Shown one piece after another: positions 1 to 5,506 of a DNA stretch of 9,988 nucleotides; the first letter of the stretch is position 1, and the number at the start of each line of letters is the position of its first letter. The position numbers and the translations under genes were made by a program. Source of the DNA: an uncultured Bacilli bacterium (GTDB lineage: Bacteria > Bacillota_I > Bacilli_A > RF39 > UBA660); assembly GCA_944359595.1 (NCBI GenBank), contig CALVSV010000057.1, forward strand, positions 1 through 9,988, given 5' to 3'. A model generated the notes under the pieces. The model saw only the letters and a list, made by a program, of their open reading frames with translations. It was not told where the DNA came from and did no database searches.

Positions 1-519
1 AAAATAGAAAAATTTGATAATAATGAAAAATATACTAATGATGAATTGTATGAACTTGTATTAAGTAAAGATAAAAATACAACAATACATAAAAATAATA
101 GAAAAAGAATGATTATGTTTTTAAATAGAGGTTCTAATAGTAATGGTAAAAATAAAAAATTATATGATTTTGTAACAATAGGACTTACGACTAATAGAGA
201 TAATTTGTATAATATAATAGATAAAAGAGTAGATAATATGGTTAGTGATGGGATTGTTGAAGAAGCTAGATGTTTATATACGAAATATCCTAATAGTAGA
301 ATATTAAAAAGTGCGATAGGGTATAAAGAACTTATAAATTATTTTGATGGAGATATAAGTTTAAATGAAGCAATAGATAATATAAAAAAGAATTCAAGAA
401 GATACGCAAAAAGACAATATACATTTTTTAATAATCAAATGGATGTTAACTGGTTTATGGTTGATTATTCTTGTTTTGAAAATACTATAAAAGATGTATT
501 AAAATTTTTGAATAAATGA
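1..519 (+). CDS. miaA: tRNA dimethylallyltransferase MiaA, C-terminal part (5' end outside window)
   Basis: The frame is open from base 1 to the TGA at 517-519, giving 172 codons, so this is the 3' half of a gene that starts upstream. MiaA transfers a dimethylallyl group to N6 of A37 in tRNAs reading UNN codons. Visible family motifs are IHKNNRKRM (tRNA-binding region), LYNIIDKRVDNMV followed by GIVEEA, AIGYKELINYF, and the C-terminal RRYAKRQYTFF. The P-loop and prenyl-donor-binding N terminus are not in the window. Two places differ from the usual consensus: the RALE-like stretch after the Arg-rich motif reads MFLN and is followed by an Asn/Lys/Gly-rich linker, and the usual TWFR reads TFFN. 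The reading frame is otherwise intact. Identification is firm; whether the N terminus is intact cannot be judged here. Confidence 0.93.
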   Translation, partial: KIEKFDNNEKYTNDELYELVLSKDKNTTIHKNNRKRMIMFLNRGSNSNGKNKKLYDFVTIGLTTNRDNLYNIIDKRVDNMVSDGIVEEARCLYTKYPNSRILKSAIGYKELINYFDGDISLNEAIDNIKKNSRRYAKRQYTFFNNQMDVNWFMVDYSCFENTIKDVLKFLNK

Positions 520-525
520 TATAAT
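497..525 (+). promoter_or_regulatory. Candidate extended -10 promoter for tagO, overlapping the miaA stop
   Basis: TGATATAAT at 517-525 is a perfect TGn-TATAAT element, and its TGA is the miaA stop codon. Seventeen bases upstream lies TATTAA (497-502), a poor -35, as extended -10 promoters tolerate. Initiation near 532 would leave a leader of about 16 bases that still contains the GGAGG site. The same TATTAA-N17-TATAAT layout occurs ahead of holA. Read from sequence only; AT richness makes chance matches possible. Confidence 0.5.
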
Positions 526-534
526 GAATGTGTT

Positions 535-539
535 GGAGG
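535..539 (+). promoter_or_regulatory. Ribosome binding site that fixes the tagO start
   Basis: GGAGG lies 9 bases before the GTG at 549. An in-frame ATG at 528 lies upstream of this site and would put it inside the coding sequence, so the GTG is preferred. Confidence 0.75.
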
Positions 540-548
540 CGGTGTTTT

Positions 549-1619
549 GTGCAATTAAGTGTAAATGAAGCAATAAAAATAGTTTTAATAACATTTATAT
601 GTTCAATTATTTTAGTGCCATTTGTTAAAAAAATAGCTGAATATGTAGGAGCTGTAGATATTCCTAACAAAAGAAAAGTGCATAAAGATTTAATACCTAG
701 ACTTGGTGGGTTATCAATATTTTTATCATTTTTATTAGGGTATATTTTATTTGCAAGGCAAAGTATTGAAATGATTTCTATACTTATTGGTAGTTTTATT
801 ATTATTCTTACAGGGATAATTGATGATATAAAATCTTTACCTCCTAGATATAAGTTTTCTGGTCAATTGCTTGCTGCATTAATAGTAGTGTTGTATGGTG
901 GAATATCATTAAATGAGGTATCTGCGTTTGGATTTTATATTAGATTTACACCATTGGTTGGCAATATTATTACGGTATTTATTATTCTTGGTTGTATAAA
1001 TTCTATAAATTTAATAGATGGTTTAGATGGACTAGCTGCTGGAATTGGCTCAATATATTTTTTAACAATTGGTATTATTGCGTTTGTATTAGGGCAAAAT
1101 ACTGGATTAGATATTTCTTTAACATTTATTATGCTTGGTGCAACATTAGGATTTTTAGTACATAATTTTTATCCTGCAAAGATATTTATGGGTGATTCAG
1201 GTTCTATGTTTTTAGGATTTATTATATCTGTAATCGCACTGTTAGGTTTTAAAAATGTTACATTCACATCATTTGTTGTACCTCTTCTTATACTTGCTGT
1301 TCCAATACTTGATACTTCGTTTGCGATAATAAGAAGATTGCTTAAACATGAAAAAATTTCAACTCCAGATAGAGAACACTTACATCATCAATTTTTAAAC
1401 AAAAAAATATCGCATAGAACTACAGTAATAATTATATATATAATAGATGCTATGTTTGCTTTCGCCTCAATTATATATGTATTAAAGGACAGCATGATAG
1501 GTCAAATAATGTATGGAATACTATTTATAATAGTATTGTGGTTAGTACTTGGAACAAATATTATTAGTGAAAGAAAGGTATTAAAAAAACTTTTGAAAAA
1601 ATTCAAAAGATGTAAATAA
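549..1619 (+). CDS. tagO: Undecaprenyl-phosphate GlcNAc-1-phosphate transferase, TagO/WecA type (MraY-like family)
   Basis: This integral membrane enzyme is predicted to transfer a sugar-1-phosphate, usually GlcNAc-1-P, from its UDP form to undecaprenyl phosphate. That is the committed step for wall teichoic acid or other lipid-linked surface glycans. From the GTG start it has 356 residues, the usual family length, with about ten hydrophobic segments. Diagnostic motifs in order are DIPNKRKVH and PRLGG (about 37-54), the Asp pair in GIIDDIKSLPP (about 92-93), NSINLIDGLDGL (about 151-162), GDSGS (about 215-219) and the cytoplasmic HLHH (about 277-280). The HLHH motif separates the TagO/WecA branch from MraY. 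It follows miaA by 29 bases and probably has its own promoter. The sugar and the final polymer cannot be read from the sequence, so the tagO symbol is given by family rather than proven pathway. Confidence 0.93.
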   Translation: MQLSVNEAIKIVLITFICSIILVPFVKKIAEYVGAVDIPNKRKVHKDLIPRLGGLSIFLSFLLGYILFARQSIEMISILIGSFIIILTGIIDDIKSLPPRYKFSGQLLAALIVVLYGGISLNEVSAFGFYIRFTPLVGNIITVFIILGCINSINLIDGLDGLAAGIGSIYFLTIGIIAFVLGQNTGLDISLTFIMLGATLGFLVHNFYPAKIFMGDSGSMFLGFIISVIALLGFKNVTFTSFVVPLLILAVPILDTSFAIIRRLLKHEKISTPDREHLHHQFLNKKISHRTTVIIIYIIDAMFAFASIIYVLKDSMIGQIMYGILFIIVLWLVLGTNIISERKVLKKLLKKFKRCK

Positions 1620-1643
1620 ATTATATATTTTTTATAAAATTAC

Positions 1644-1672
1644 TTTTAATTATAATCTAATTTTGATACAAT
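1644..1672 (+). promoter_or_regulatory. Candidate extended -10 promoter of the ireB-trmR operon
   Basis: TGATACAAT at 1664-1672 fits TGn-TATAAT with one mismatch. A weak -35 (TTTTAA, 1644-1649) lies 17 bases upstream of the hexamer. Expected initiation near 1679 gives a leader of about 16 bases before the ireB ATG. It lies in the 75-base gap after tagO (1620-1694), where no convincing terminator is visible, only A/T-only inverted repeats, so read-through from tagO is possible. Confidence 0.5.
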
Positions 1673-1694
1673 ATAAAAGAAAGATGGTGATTAT

Positions 1695-1952
1695 ATGAGT
1701 TCTGAAACAACACATCTATTTGATATTAATGAACTTAATGAAGCATTAATAGAATCTACTATTAAAGATGTATATGATGCACTAGAAGAAAGAGGTTATA
1801 ATCCTATTAATCAATTAGTTGGATATATCATGAGTGGAGATCCTGGATATATTTCTAGTCATAGAGAAGCTAGAAGTAAAATTACAAAAATTGATAGAAC
1901 AAAAATAATTGAATGTCTAGTTAGAAATTATATGAAAGATATAAATAAATGA
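1695..1952 (+). CDS. ireB: IreB family regulatory phosphoprotein (UPF0297)
   Basis: This is an 85-residue protein of the IreB/YrzL family, close to the usual family length. In Enterococcus faecalis, IreB is phosphorylated on N-terminal threonines by the PASTA kinase IreK and tunes the cell-envelope stress response and cephalosporin resistance. Family hallmarks are [20 protein letters not shown] and SGDPGYI (about residues 25-55), then the basic helix ending LVRNYMK. Ser2, Ser3, Thr5 and Thr6 stand where the phosphoacceptor residues are expected, but phosphorylation is inference. The start is set by GGTGAT at 1686-1691, three bases before the ATG and matching the 5' part of the extended Shine-Dalgarno sequence. 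Its TGA overlaps the ruvX ATG (ATGA), so the two are probably translationally coupled. The ireB-ruvX-DUF1292 order is conserved in Bacilli. Confidence 0.93.
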   Translation: MSSETTHLFDINELNEALIESTIKDVYDALEERGYNPINQLVGYIMSGDPGYISSHREARSKITKIDRTKIIECLVRNYMKDINK

Positions 1953-2368
1953 AATATTTAGGATTAGATTTAGGCACAAAAACTTTAGGATTAGCGATTA
2001 GTGATAAATTAGGTATAATTTCTATGCCATATAAAGTTATTAATTATGTAGATGATGACTATAATACATTAATACCTGAACTAAAAAAGATTATCGATGA
2101 AGAAAAAATAGACGAATTAGTACTTGGATTTCCAAAAAATATGGATAATTCAATTGGCGACAGAGCTATAAAAACACTAAAAAAAAAAAAAATATTAGAG
2201 GATAATTTTAATATTATTGTACATTTGCAAGATGAAAGATTGTCTACTATGGAATCTGAAAAATTTTTAATAAGTAATAATGTGTCTAGAAAAAAAAGAA
2301 AGGACATAATAGATAAGATGGCTGCTCAAGTAATATTGAGTGCTTATTTAGAGACTAAGAAAGGATAA
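1949..2368 (+). CDS. ruvX: Putative Holliday junction resolvase / pre-16S rRNA nuclease RuvX (YqgF)
   Basis: This RNase H-fold protein of 139 residues is full length for the YqgF/RuvX family. Members are annotated as Holliday junction resolvases, while genetic and biochemical work also links YqgF to 5' maturation of 16S rRNA. Visible motifs are [16 protein letters not shown] at the N terminus (catalytic Asp in the first strand), [12 protein letters not shown] (about 58-69), [11 protein letters not shown] with the acidic active-site residues, and a C-terminal [14 protein letters not shown] with the third Asp. The start overlaps the ireB stop by four bases. Oddity: codons for L-K-K-K-K-I contain an uninterrupted run of 14 A (2179-2192), in a spot where relatives have mixed residues. 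Such a run can promote polymerase slippage. The reading frame is intact as sequenced. Confidence 0.93.
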   Translation: MKYLGLDLGTKTLGLAISDKLGIISMPYKVINYVDDDYNTLIPELKKIIDEEKIDELVLGFPKNMDNSIGDRAIKTLKKKKILEDNFNIIVHLQDERLSTMESEKFLISNNVSRKKRKDIIDKMAAQVILSAYLETKKG

Positions 2369-2373
2369 TAAAT

Positions 2374-2679
2374 ATGGAAGAAAAGAATAATAAATTTACA
2401 GTAATTAATGATGAAGGAAAACAAATCGAGTGTGAAGTATTATTTACATTTGATTCTGATGAAACTAAAAAAAGTTATATAGTATATACTGATAATACTA
2501 AAGATGAAATAGGGAATATAAAGGTTTATGCATCAATTTATGATCCTAATAATATGGATGATACTAAAATGAGTCTAGAACCAATTGAAACTGAAAAAGA
2601 ATGGAATATAATTGAAACAATACTTGATTCATTACAAGAAGAAGCAAACAATACTAATGATGGAGATAATAGCAAGTAA
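2374..2679 (+). CDS. DUF1292 family protein (YrzB-like)
   Basis: This acidic, probably cytoplasmic protein has 101 residues. It belongs to DUF1292 (YrzB in Bacillus subtilis), a family of unknown function that nearly always lies between ruvX and mltG or nearby. Family features seen are FTVINDEGKQIECEVLFTF near the N terminus, SYIVYTD, the NIKVYASIYDP segment, and the conserved LEPIETEKEWNIIE (about 69-82). The tail is rich in Asn, Asp and Glu and looks disordered. AAGGA at 2361-2365 lies eight bases before the ATG. The gene starts five bases after ruvX. Its stop codon sits inside the 8-bp hairpin that precedes mltG. No catalytic residues are evident and no function should be inferred beyond genomic association. 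Confidence 0.9.
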   Translation: MEEKNNKFTVINDEGKQIECEVLFTFDSDETKKSYIVYTDNTKDEIGNIKVYASIYDPNNMDDTKMSLEPIETEKEWNIIETILDSLQEEANNTNDGDNSK

Positions 2680-2692
2680 TATACTTGCTTTT
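2671..2692 (+). terminator. 8-bp hairpin with short U tract between the DUF1292 gene and mltG (terminator-like or attenuator)
   Basis: AGCAAGTA (2671-2678) and TACTTGCT (2682-2689) form a perfect 8-bp stem with the 3-base loop ATA. TTTT at 2689-2692 follows. The DUF1292 gene stop (TAA, 2677-2679) lies at the stem/loop edge and the mltG ATG is at 2700. The stem has only three G:C pairs and the U tract is short, so termination is probably partial. It may instead act on mRNA processing or on mltG translation. Confidence 0.55.
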
Positions 2693-2699
2693 AAGTTGT

Positions 2700-3779
2700 A
2701 TGAAAAAATTAAGAAATTGTGCGATATTTTTATTTTCGTTTTTGCTTACTATAATAGTATGCACTTGTCTATTATATAATTTTATGTTGATGAGTGTAGA
2801 TAAAAAAGATGATAAAGAAGTATTGTTTGAAATAAAAATGGGAGAATCTTCTAAGGAGATAGCAAAAAATTTATATGATGAAAATTTAATAAGAAGTGAT
2901 AAAGTATTTTTAGTTTATTTAAAGCTTAATGGAGTTACGGATATTAAATCTGGATTTTTCAACTTGAAAAAGTCTATGAATGTAGAAAATATAGTTGATA
3001 CAATTAGAAAAAACAGCAATTTAAATCCAAATAGTGTAAATATATTATTTAAAGAAGGATTAACTATTCCTGGGATCGCAAATACTATAGCGCAATCAAC
3101 AAATAATAGTTATGATGATGTAATAAATGTAATAAATAACGATGAATATATAGATACCTTGATTGAAAAATATTGGTTTTTAACTGATGATATTAAAAAT
3201 GATAGTATATATTATTCATTAGAAGGTTATTTATACCCTGATACTTATAATTTTGATAATAAAGATGTTAGTGTTGAAGAAATATTAGAACGAATGCTTG
3301 ATAAGGAAAAAGAAGTATTAGATAAATATAAAGCTGATATTGAAAACAGTAATTATACAATACATGAAATATTGACACTTGCATCTATAACAGAAAATGA
3401 AGGTATTAAATATGAGGACAAACAAAATATAGTTAGTGTATTTGAAAATAGACTTGCTAAAGGAATGAATTTAGGTAGTGATGTTACAACATACTACGCT
3501 GCACAAGTTAATATGGGTGATAGAGATCTTACAGTTAATGAATTGAATATGGAAAACCCATATAATACTAGAGGTCCTAATATGGAAGGTAAGTTACCAG
3601 TTGGTCCAATTTGTAATCCTAGTGAACAAACTATTAAAGCTGTAATCAATGCAAACGAAACAGATTATTTATATTTTGTTGCAGATAAAGATAGAAACGT
3701 GTACTTTACAAAAACAGTTAAAGAACATGATAATATGGTAGCAAAATTAAAAGACGAAGGTTTATGGTATGAATGGTAA
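2700..3779 (+). CDS. mltG: Endolytic murein transglycosylase MltG (YceG-like)
   Basis: MltG cleaves nascent glycan strands at the outer face of the membrane and is thought to terminate their elongation. The protein has 359 residues from the ATG: a short basic N terminus, one membrane segment (about 8-29), a LysM-like region, and the YceG catalytic domain. Diagnostic motifs are LEGYLYPDTYNF (about 174-185), LASITENEG with the presumed catalytic Glu near 232, FENRLAKGMNLGSDVTTYY (about 248-266), PYNTRGP, and LPVGPICNPS (about 299-308), then LYFVADK. An in-frame TTG at 2685 lies inside the upstream hairpin and is an unlikely start. The ATG at 2700 has no clear Shine-Dalgarno site, unlike most genes here, so translation may be weak or coupled to upstream genes. 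It overlaps trmR by 11 bases. Identification is firm. Confidence 0.95.
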   Translation: MKKLRNCAIFLFSFLLTIIVCTCLLYNFMLMSVDKKDDKEVLFEIKMGESSKEIAKNLYDENLIRSDKVFLVYLKLNGVTDIKSGFFNLKKSMNVENIVDTIRKNSNLNPNSVNILFKEGLTIPGIANTIAQSTNNSYDDVINVINNDEYIDTLIEKYWFLTDDIKNDSIYYSLEGYLYPDTYNFDNKDVSVEEILERMLDKEKEVLDKYKADIENSNYTIHEILTLASITENEGIKYEDKQNIVSVFENRLAKGMNLGSDVTTYYAAQVNMGDRDLTVNELNMENPYNTRGPNMEGKLPVGPICNPSEQTIKAVINANETDYLYFVADKDRNVYFTKTVKEHDNMVAKLKDEGLWYEW

Positions 3780-4356
3780 AATAAGTGAATTAGAAGAATA
3801 TGCAAAAATAAATAATATACCAATTATTCAATCAGACGGAATAAATTTTATAATAAATGAAATAAAAAAAAGAAATATAAAAAATATATTAGAAATAGGT
3901 AGTGCGATAGGTTATTCTGCAATAAGAATGGCACTAGCAAAAGATGATATAAATGTTGTAACAATAGAAAGAGATACTATTAGATATAATGAAGCAATAA
4001 ATAATATTAATAACTTTAATCTAAATACAAGGATTAAAGTTATTAATATAGATGCATTTGATTATATTGATAGTAACAAATACGATTTAATATTTATAGA
4101 TGCAGCTAAAGGTCAATATATTAAATTTTTTGAGAAATTCAAACATAACTTAAATGATAATGGAATAATTATAACAGATAATTTAGAATTTCACGGTATG
4201 GTTAATAATACTGATAAAATAAAAAATAGAAATACTAAACAATTAGTAAAAAAAATAGAAAAATATATATTATTTTTAAAAGACAATAAAGACTTTAACA
4301 CTACATTTTATAGTGTAGGTGATGGAATTAGTATCTCTAAAAAAATAAGCTCTTAA
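3769..4356 (+). CDS. trmR: tRNA 5-hydroxyuridine methyltransferase TrmR-like (SAM-dependent O-methyltransferase)
   Basis: This is a class I SAM-dependent O-methyltransferase of 195 residues. TrmR (YrrM) of Bacillus subtilis methylates 5-hydroxyuridine at wobble position 34 of tRNA to 5-methoxyuridine. Visible features are the SAM-binding loop LEIGSAIGYSA (about 41-51), VTIERD with the ribose-binding acidic residue, FIDAAKGQY with metal-ligand Asp111, and ITDNLEFHG with Asp137-Asn138, the usual cation site. Its position directly after mltG matches the yrrL-yrrM order, which favours TrmR over a catechol-type enzyme of the same fold. The ATG overlaps the mltG 3' end, with GAAGG about nine bases upstream. 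In B. subtilis the hydroxylation genes yrrN-yrrO follow; here the gene is closed by a terminator instead. Family certain, exact substrate inferred. Confidence 0.85.
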   Translation: MNGKISELEEYAKINNIPIIQSDGINFIINEIKKRNIKNILEIGSAIGYSAIRMALAKDDINVVTIERDTIRYNEAINNINNFNLNTRIKVINIDAFDYIDSNKYDLIFIDAAKGQYIKFFEKFKHNLNDNGIIITDNLEFHGMVNNTDKIKNRNTKQLVKKIEKYILFLKDNKDFNTTFYSVGDGISISKKISS

Positions 4357-4371
4357 CATTGGGCTTTTTTT
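4347..4371 (+). terminator. Intrinsic terminator ending the ireB-trmR operon
   Basis: AAGCTC (4347-4352) pairs with GGGCTT (4361-4366), with one G:T wobble, around an 8-base loop that contains the trmR stop codon TAA (4354-4356). T4365-T4371 form the U tract. The stem includes the last codons of trmR. Confidence 0.8.
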
Positions 4372-4391
4372 CTTATATTATTTATCTTAAC

Positions 4392-4405
4392 TGGTAAAAT
4401 TACCA
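4392..4405. promoter_or_regulatory. 14-base inverted repeat, possible operator
   Basis: TGGTAA-AA-TTACCA is a perfect inverted repeat with 6-base arms. It lies just upstream of where a -35 would be for the promoter at 4427-4435, which is a normal place for a regulator site. No regulator gene is adjacent, so the function is a guess. Confidence 0.35.
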
Positions 4406-4426
4406 ACAAAAAACTACAATAAAGTG

Positions 4427-4435
4427 TGATATACT
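4427..4435 (+). promoter_or_regulatory. Candidate extended -10 promoter of the frameshifted surface-protein gene
   Basis: TGATATACT fits TGn-TATAAT with one mismatch. No recognisable -35 lies 17 bases upstream (CAAAAA). Initiation near 4442 would give a leader of about 25 bases carrying AAGGAAG (4451-4457), ten bases before the ATG at 4467. Confidence 0.45.
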
Positions 4436-4466
4436 AAAAATGTAAGATGAAAGGAAGTTAAGCTAA

Positions 4467-5116
4467 ATGGAAGAGAAAAGCAAAAAACAAACAATAATTA
4501 TAGTTGCATCGGCAATAGCTGTTATCGCACTATTAATAGGAGCAACAACAGCATACTTTTTAGCGCGCCAAACGTACAAGATGGAACTTCATCAACAATA
4601 AAAACATATTTAGAGAATTGGTATTCAACAAATTTTAGCGAATATGATAATTTAATAGCTAATACTAGGTATTGTAATGATACAACTTCTGTTTCAAAAC
4701 CAATTGATTCTCCAGAGTCTGGTGATAATTATGGTGCTTATCAAAGACTAAGAAATAACAATCCACAACCTATATTTTCATGTCCGAACACAACAAAAAC
4801 ATATGGAGGAGAATATGATTTAAAGATAGGATTATTAACAGCGGATGAGATAGTATTTGCTGGTGGTAGCATTTATTCTTCTAACGAAACATTTTATTTA
4901 AAATACGAAACAGCTTATTGGTTAAGTTCTCCATATGATTCTGTCAATACGGATGTTTCACCTAATGTATTTTTGTTTAATGATAGTAATAGATTATATT
5001 ATAATCGTTCAGAAACTTCACTTAGTGTTATTCCAGTCATAAATTTAAAATCTGACATCCTATACACTAGCGGAGATGGCACTAAATCAAGCCCGTATGT
5101 TGTACAAGCTAATTAA
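4467..5116 (+). pseudogene. Frameshifted gene for a membrane-anchored or secreted extracytoplasmic protein
   Basis: The ATG at 4467 has AAGGAAG upstream and opens a 44-codon frame: basic MEEKSKKQ, then one hydrophobic segment (about 9-32), then a stop at 4599-4601. The -1 frame is open from before 4571 to the TAA at 5114-5116 and continues as an extracytoplasmic domain of about 180 residues. Restoring one base between the T run at 4557-4561 and the A run at 4570-4572 gives one protein of about 216 residues. Its domain has YLENWYSTNF (about 48-57), two cysteines (about 70 and 106), GLLTADEIVFAGG (about 122-134), YWLSSP (about 151-156), VIPVINLKSD and the tail SGDGTKSSPYVV. This layout resembles proteins recalled from uncultured gut Bacilli and loosely the DUF6273-type WLRSP/VRPxxxL pattern; no function is known to me. 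There is no lipobox. Either a real mutation, a switchable or recoded gene, or a sequencing error. Confidence 0.8.
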
Positions 5117-5145
5117 AAAATGATAGTTAATTTCTATCATTTTTT
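5115..5145. terminator. Bidirectional terminator between the convergent surface-protein and DUF192 genes
   Basis: TGATAG (5121-5126) and CTATCA (5134-5139) pair around the loop TTAATTT. The stem is flanked by A5115-A5120 and T5140-T5145, which extend it and supply a U tract in either direction. The stop codons of both convergent genes lie within it: TAA 5114-5116 on plus and TGA 5139-5137 on minus. Confidence 0.8.
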
Positions 5146-5400
5146 ATGTGGTATTTCTATTACTTGATATGCATCCTTACATATTAATATTTTATTTTTA
5201 GTAATATTATTATATCTTTTAATAATATTATTATTTTTATCTAAAAATATAACATCTATATTTTGTTTCATAAAAAATGTATGAATAGAGTTACATTTTT
5301 TAAATATTAATCCATAGTTGATGTTTTTTTTAAACATTAACCCTTTTAATTTTTTTATAAAAGTATTGCACTCATATATCGTAAATCCTTCAAACTTCAT
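5137..5400 (-). CDS. DUF192 family protein
   Basis: The protein has 87 residues from the ATG at 5400. It matches the DUF192 pattern: an early KKLKGLMFKK (family A..R..GLM), then GLIFKKCNSIHTFFMKQNID corresponding to the LF.F....fwMknt..pLD core, VIFLDKNNNII, and an ending in YQVIEIP, the usual ylEl motif. The family's role is unknown; small archaeal and bacterial members have been solved structurally. No signal peptide is seen, so it is probably cytoplasmic. The frame extends upstream to a TTG at 5439, but the promoter -10 (5420-5425) lies inside that extension. Only the ATG at 5400, preceded by GTAGTGATG, is compatible with it. It is the only minus-strand gene here and faces the frameshifted gene. 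It is slightly short for the family. Confidence 0.82.
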   Translation of the reverse strand: MKFEGFTIYECNTFIKKLKGLMFKKNINYGLIFKKCNSIHTFFMKQNIDVIFLDKNNNIIKRYNNITKNKILICKDAYQVIEIPHKK

Positions 5401-5419
5401 AATGGCATCACTACAAAAA

Positions 5420-5448
5420 ATTATAACATTTAATATCAAAAAAGTCTA
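5420..5448 (-). promoter_or_regulatory. Promoter of the DUF192 gene (minus strand)
   Basis: Read on the minus strand, TGTTATAAT (5428-5420) is a perfect extended -10. TAGACT (5448-5443) lies 17 bases upstream and matches four of six -35 positions. Initiation near 5413 gives a leader of about 13 bases before the ATG at 5400. This is the best promoter in the window and excludes the upstream TTG as the start. Confidence 0.65.
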
Positions 5449-5475
5449 TTAAAAACTATAGTAATTTGATATAAT
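5447..5475 (+). promoter_or_regulatory. Extended -10 promoter of the holA operon
   Basis: TGATATAAT (5467-5475) is a perfect TGn-TATAAT element, with weak TATTAA (5447-5452) at the 17-base spacing. Initiation near 5482 leaves a leader of about 25 bases with the GGTGATC site. Its -35 region touches that of the divergent DUF192 promoter. Confidence 0.6.
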
Positions 5476-5497
5476 AATATATGTAGTGTTGAATCGT

Positions 5498-5504
5498 GGT
5501 GATC
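5498..5504 (+). promoter_or_regulatory. Ribosome binding site GGTGATC that fixes the holA start
   Basis: GGTGATC pairs with GAUCACC in the 16S rRNA tail, the 5' part of the anti-Shine-Dalgarno region. It lies two bases before the ATG at 5507, as expected if the full AGGAGGTGATC sequence were aligned. It argues against the in-frame GTG at 5486. Confidence 0.6.
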
Positions 5505-5506
5505 AT

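Noticed and set aside
528..548. Upstream ATG start for tagO
   Set aside because: It would place the GGAGG site inside the gene and add a Cys/Trp/Arg-rich extension not seen in the family.
485..670. Minus-strand ORF of 61 codons
   Set aside because: Lies over the end of miaA and the start of tagO, both certain; no family features and no ribosome binding site.
1620..1660. A/T-only inverted repeats after tagO as a terminator
   Set aside because: No G:C pairs in the stem; such repeats arise by chance at this base composition.
2059..2307. Minus-strand ORF of 82 codons rich in Phe, Ser and Ile
   Set aside because: Antisense shadow of ruvX; the Phe-rich composition is the complement of AAA/GAA codons.
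5401..5439. TTG start for the DUF192 gene
   Set aside because: The extension contains the gene's own perfect -10 element and adds residues outside the family pattern.
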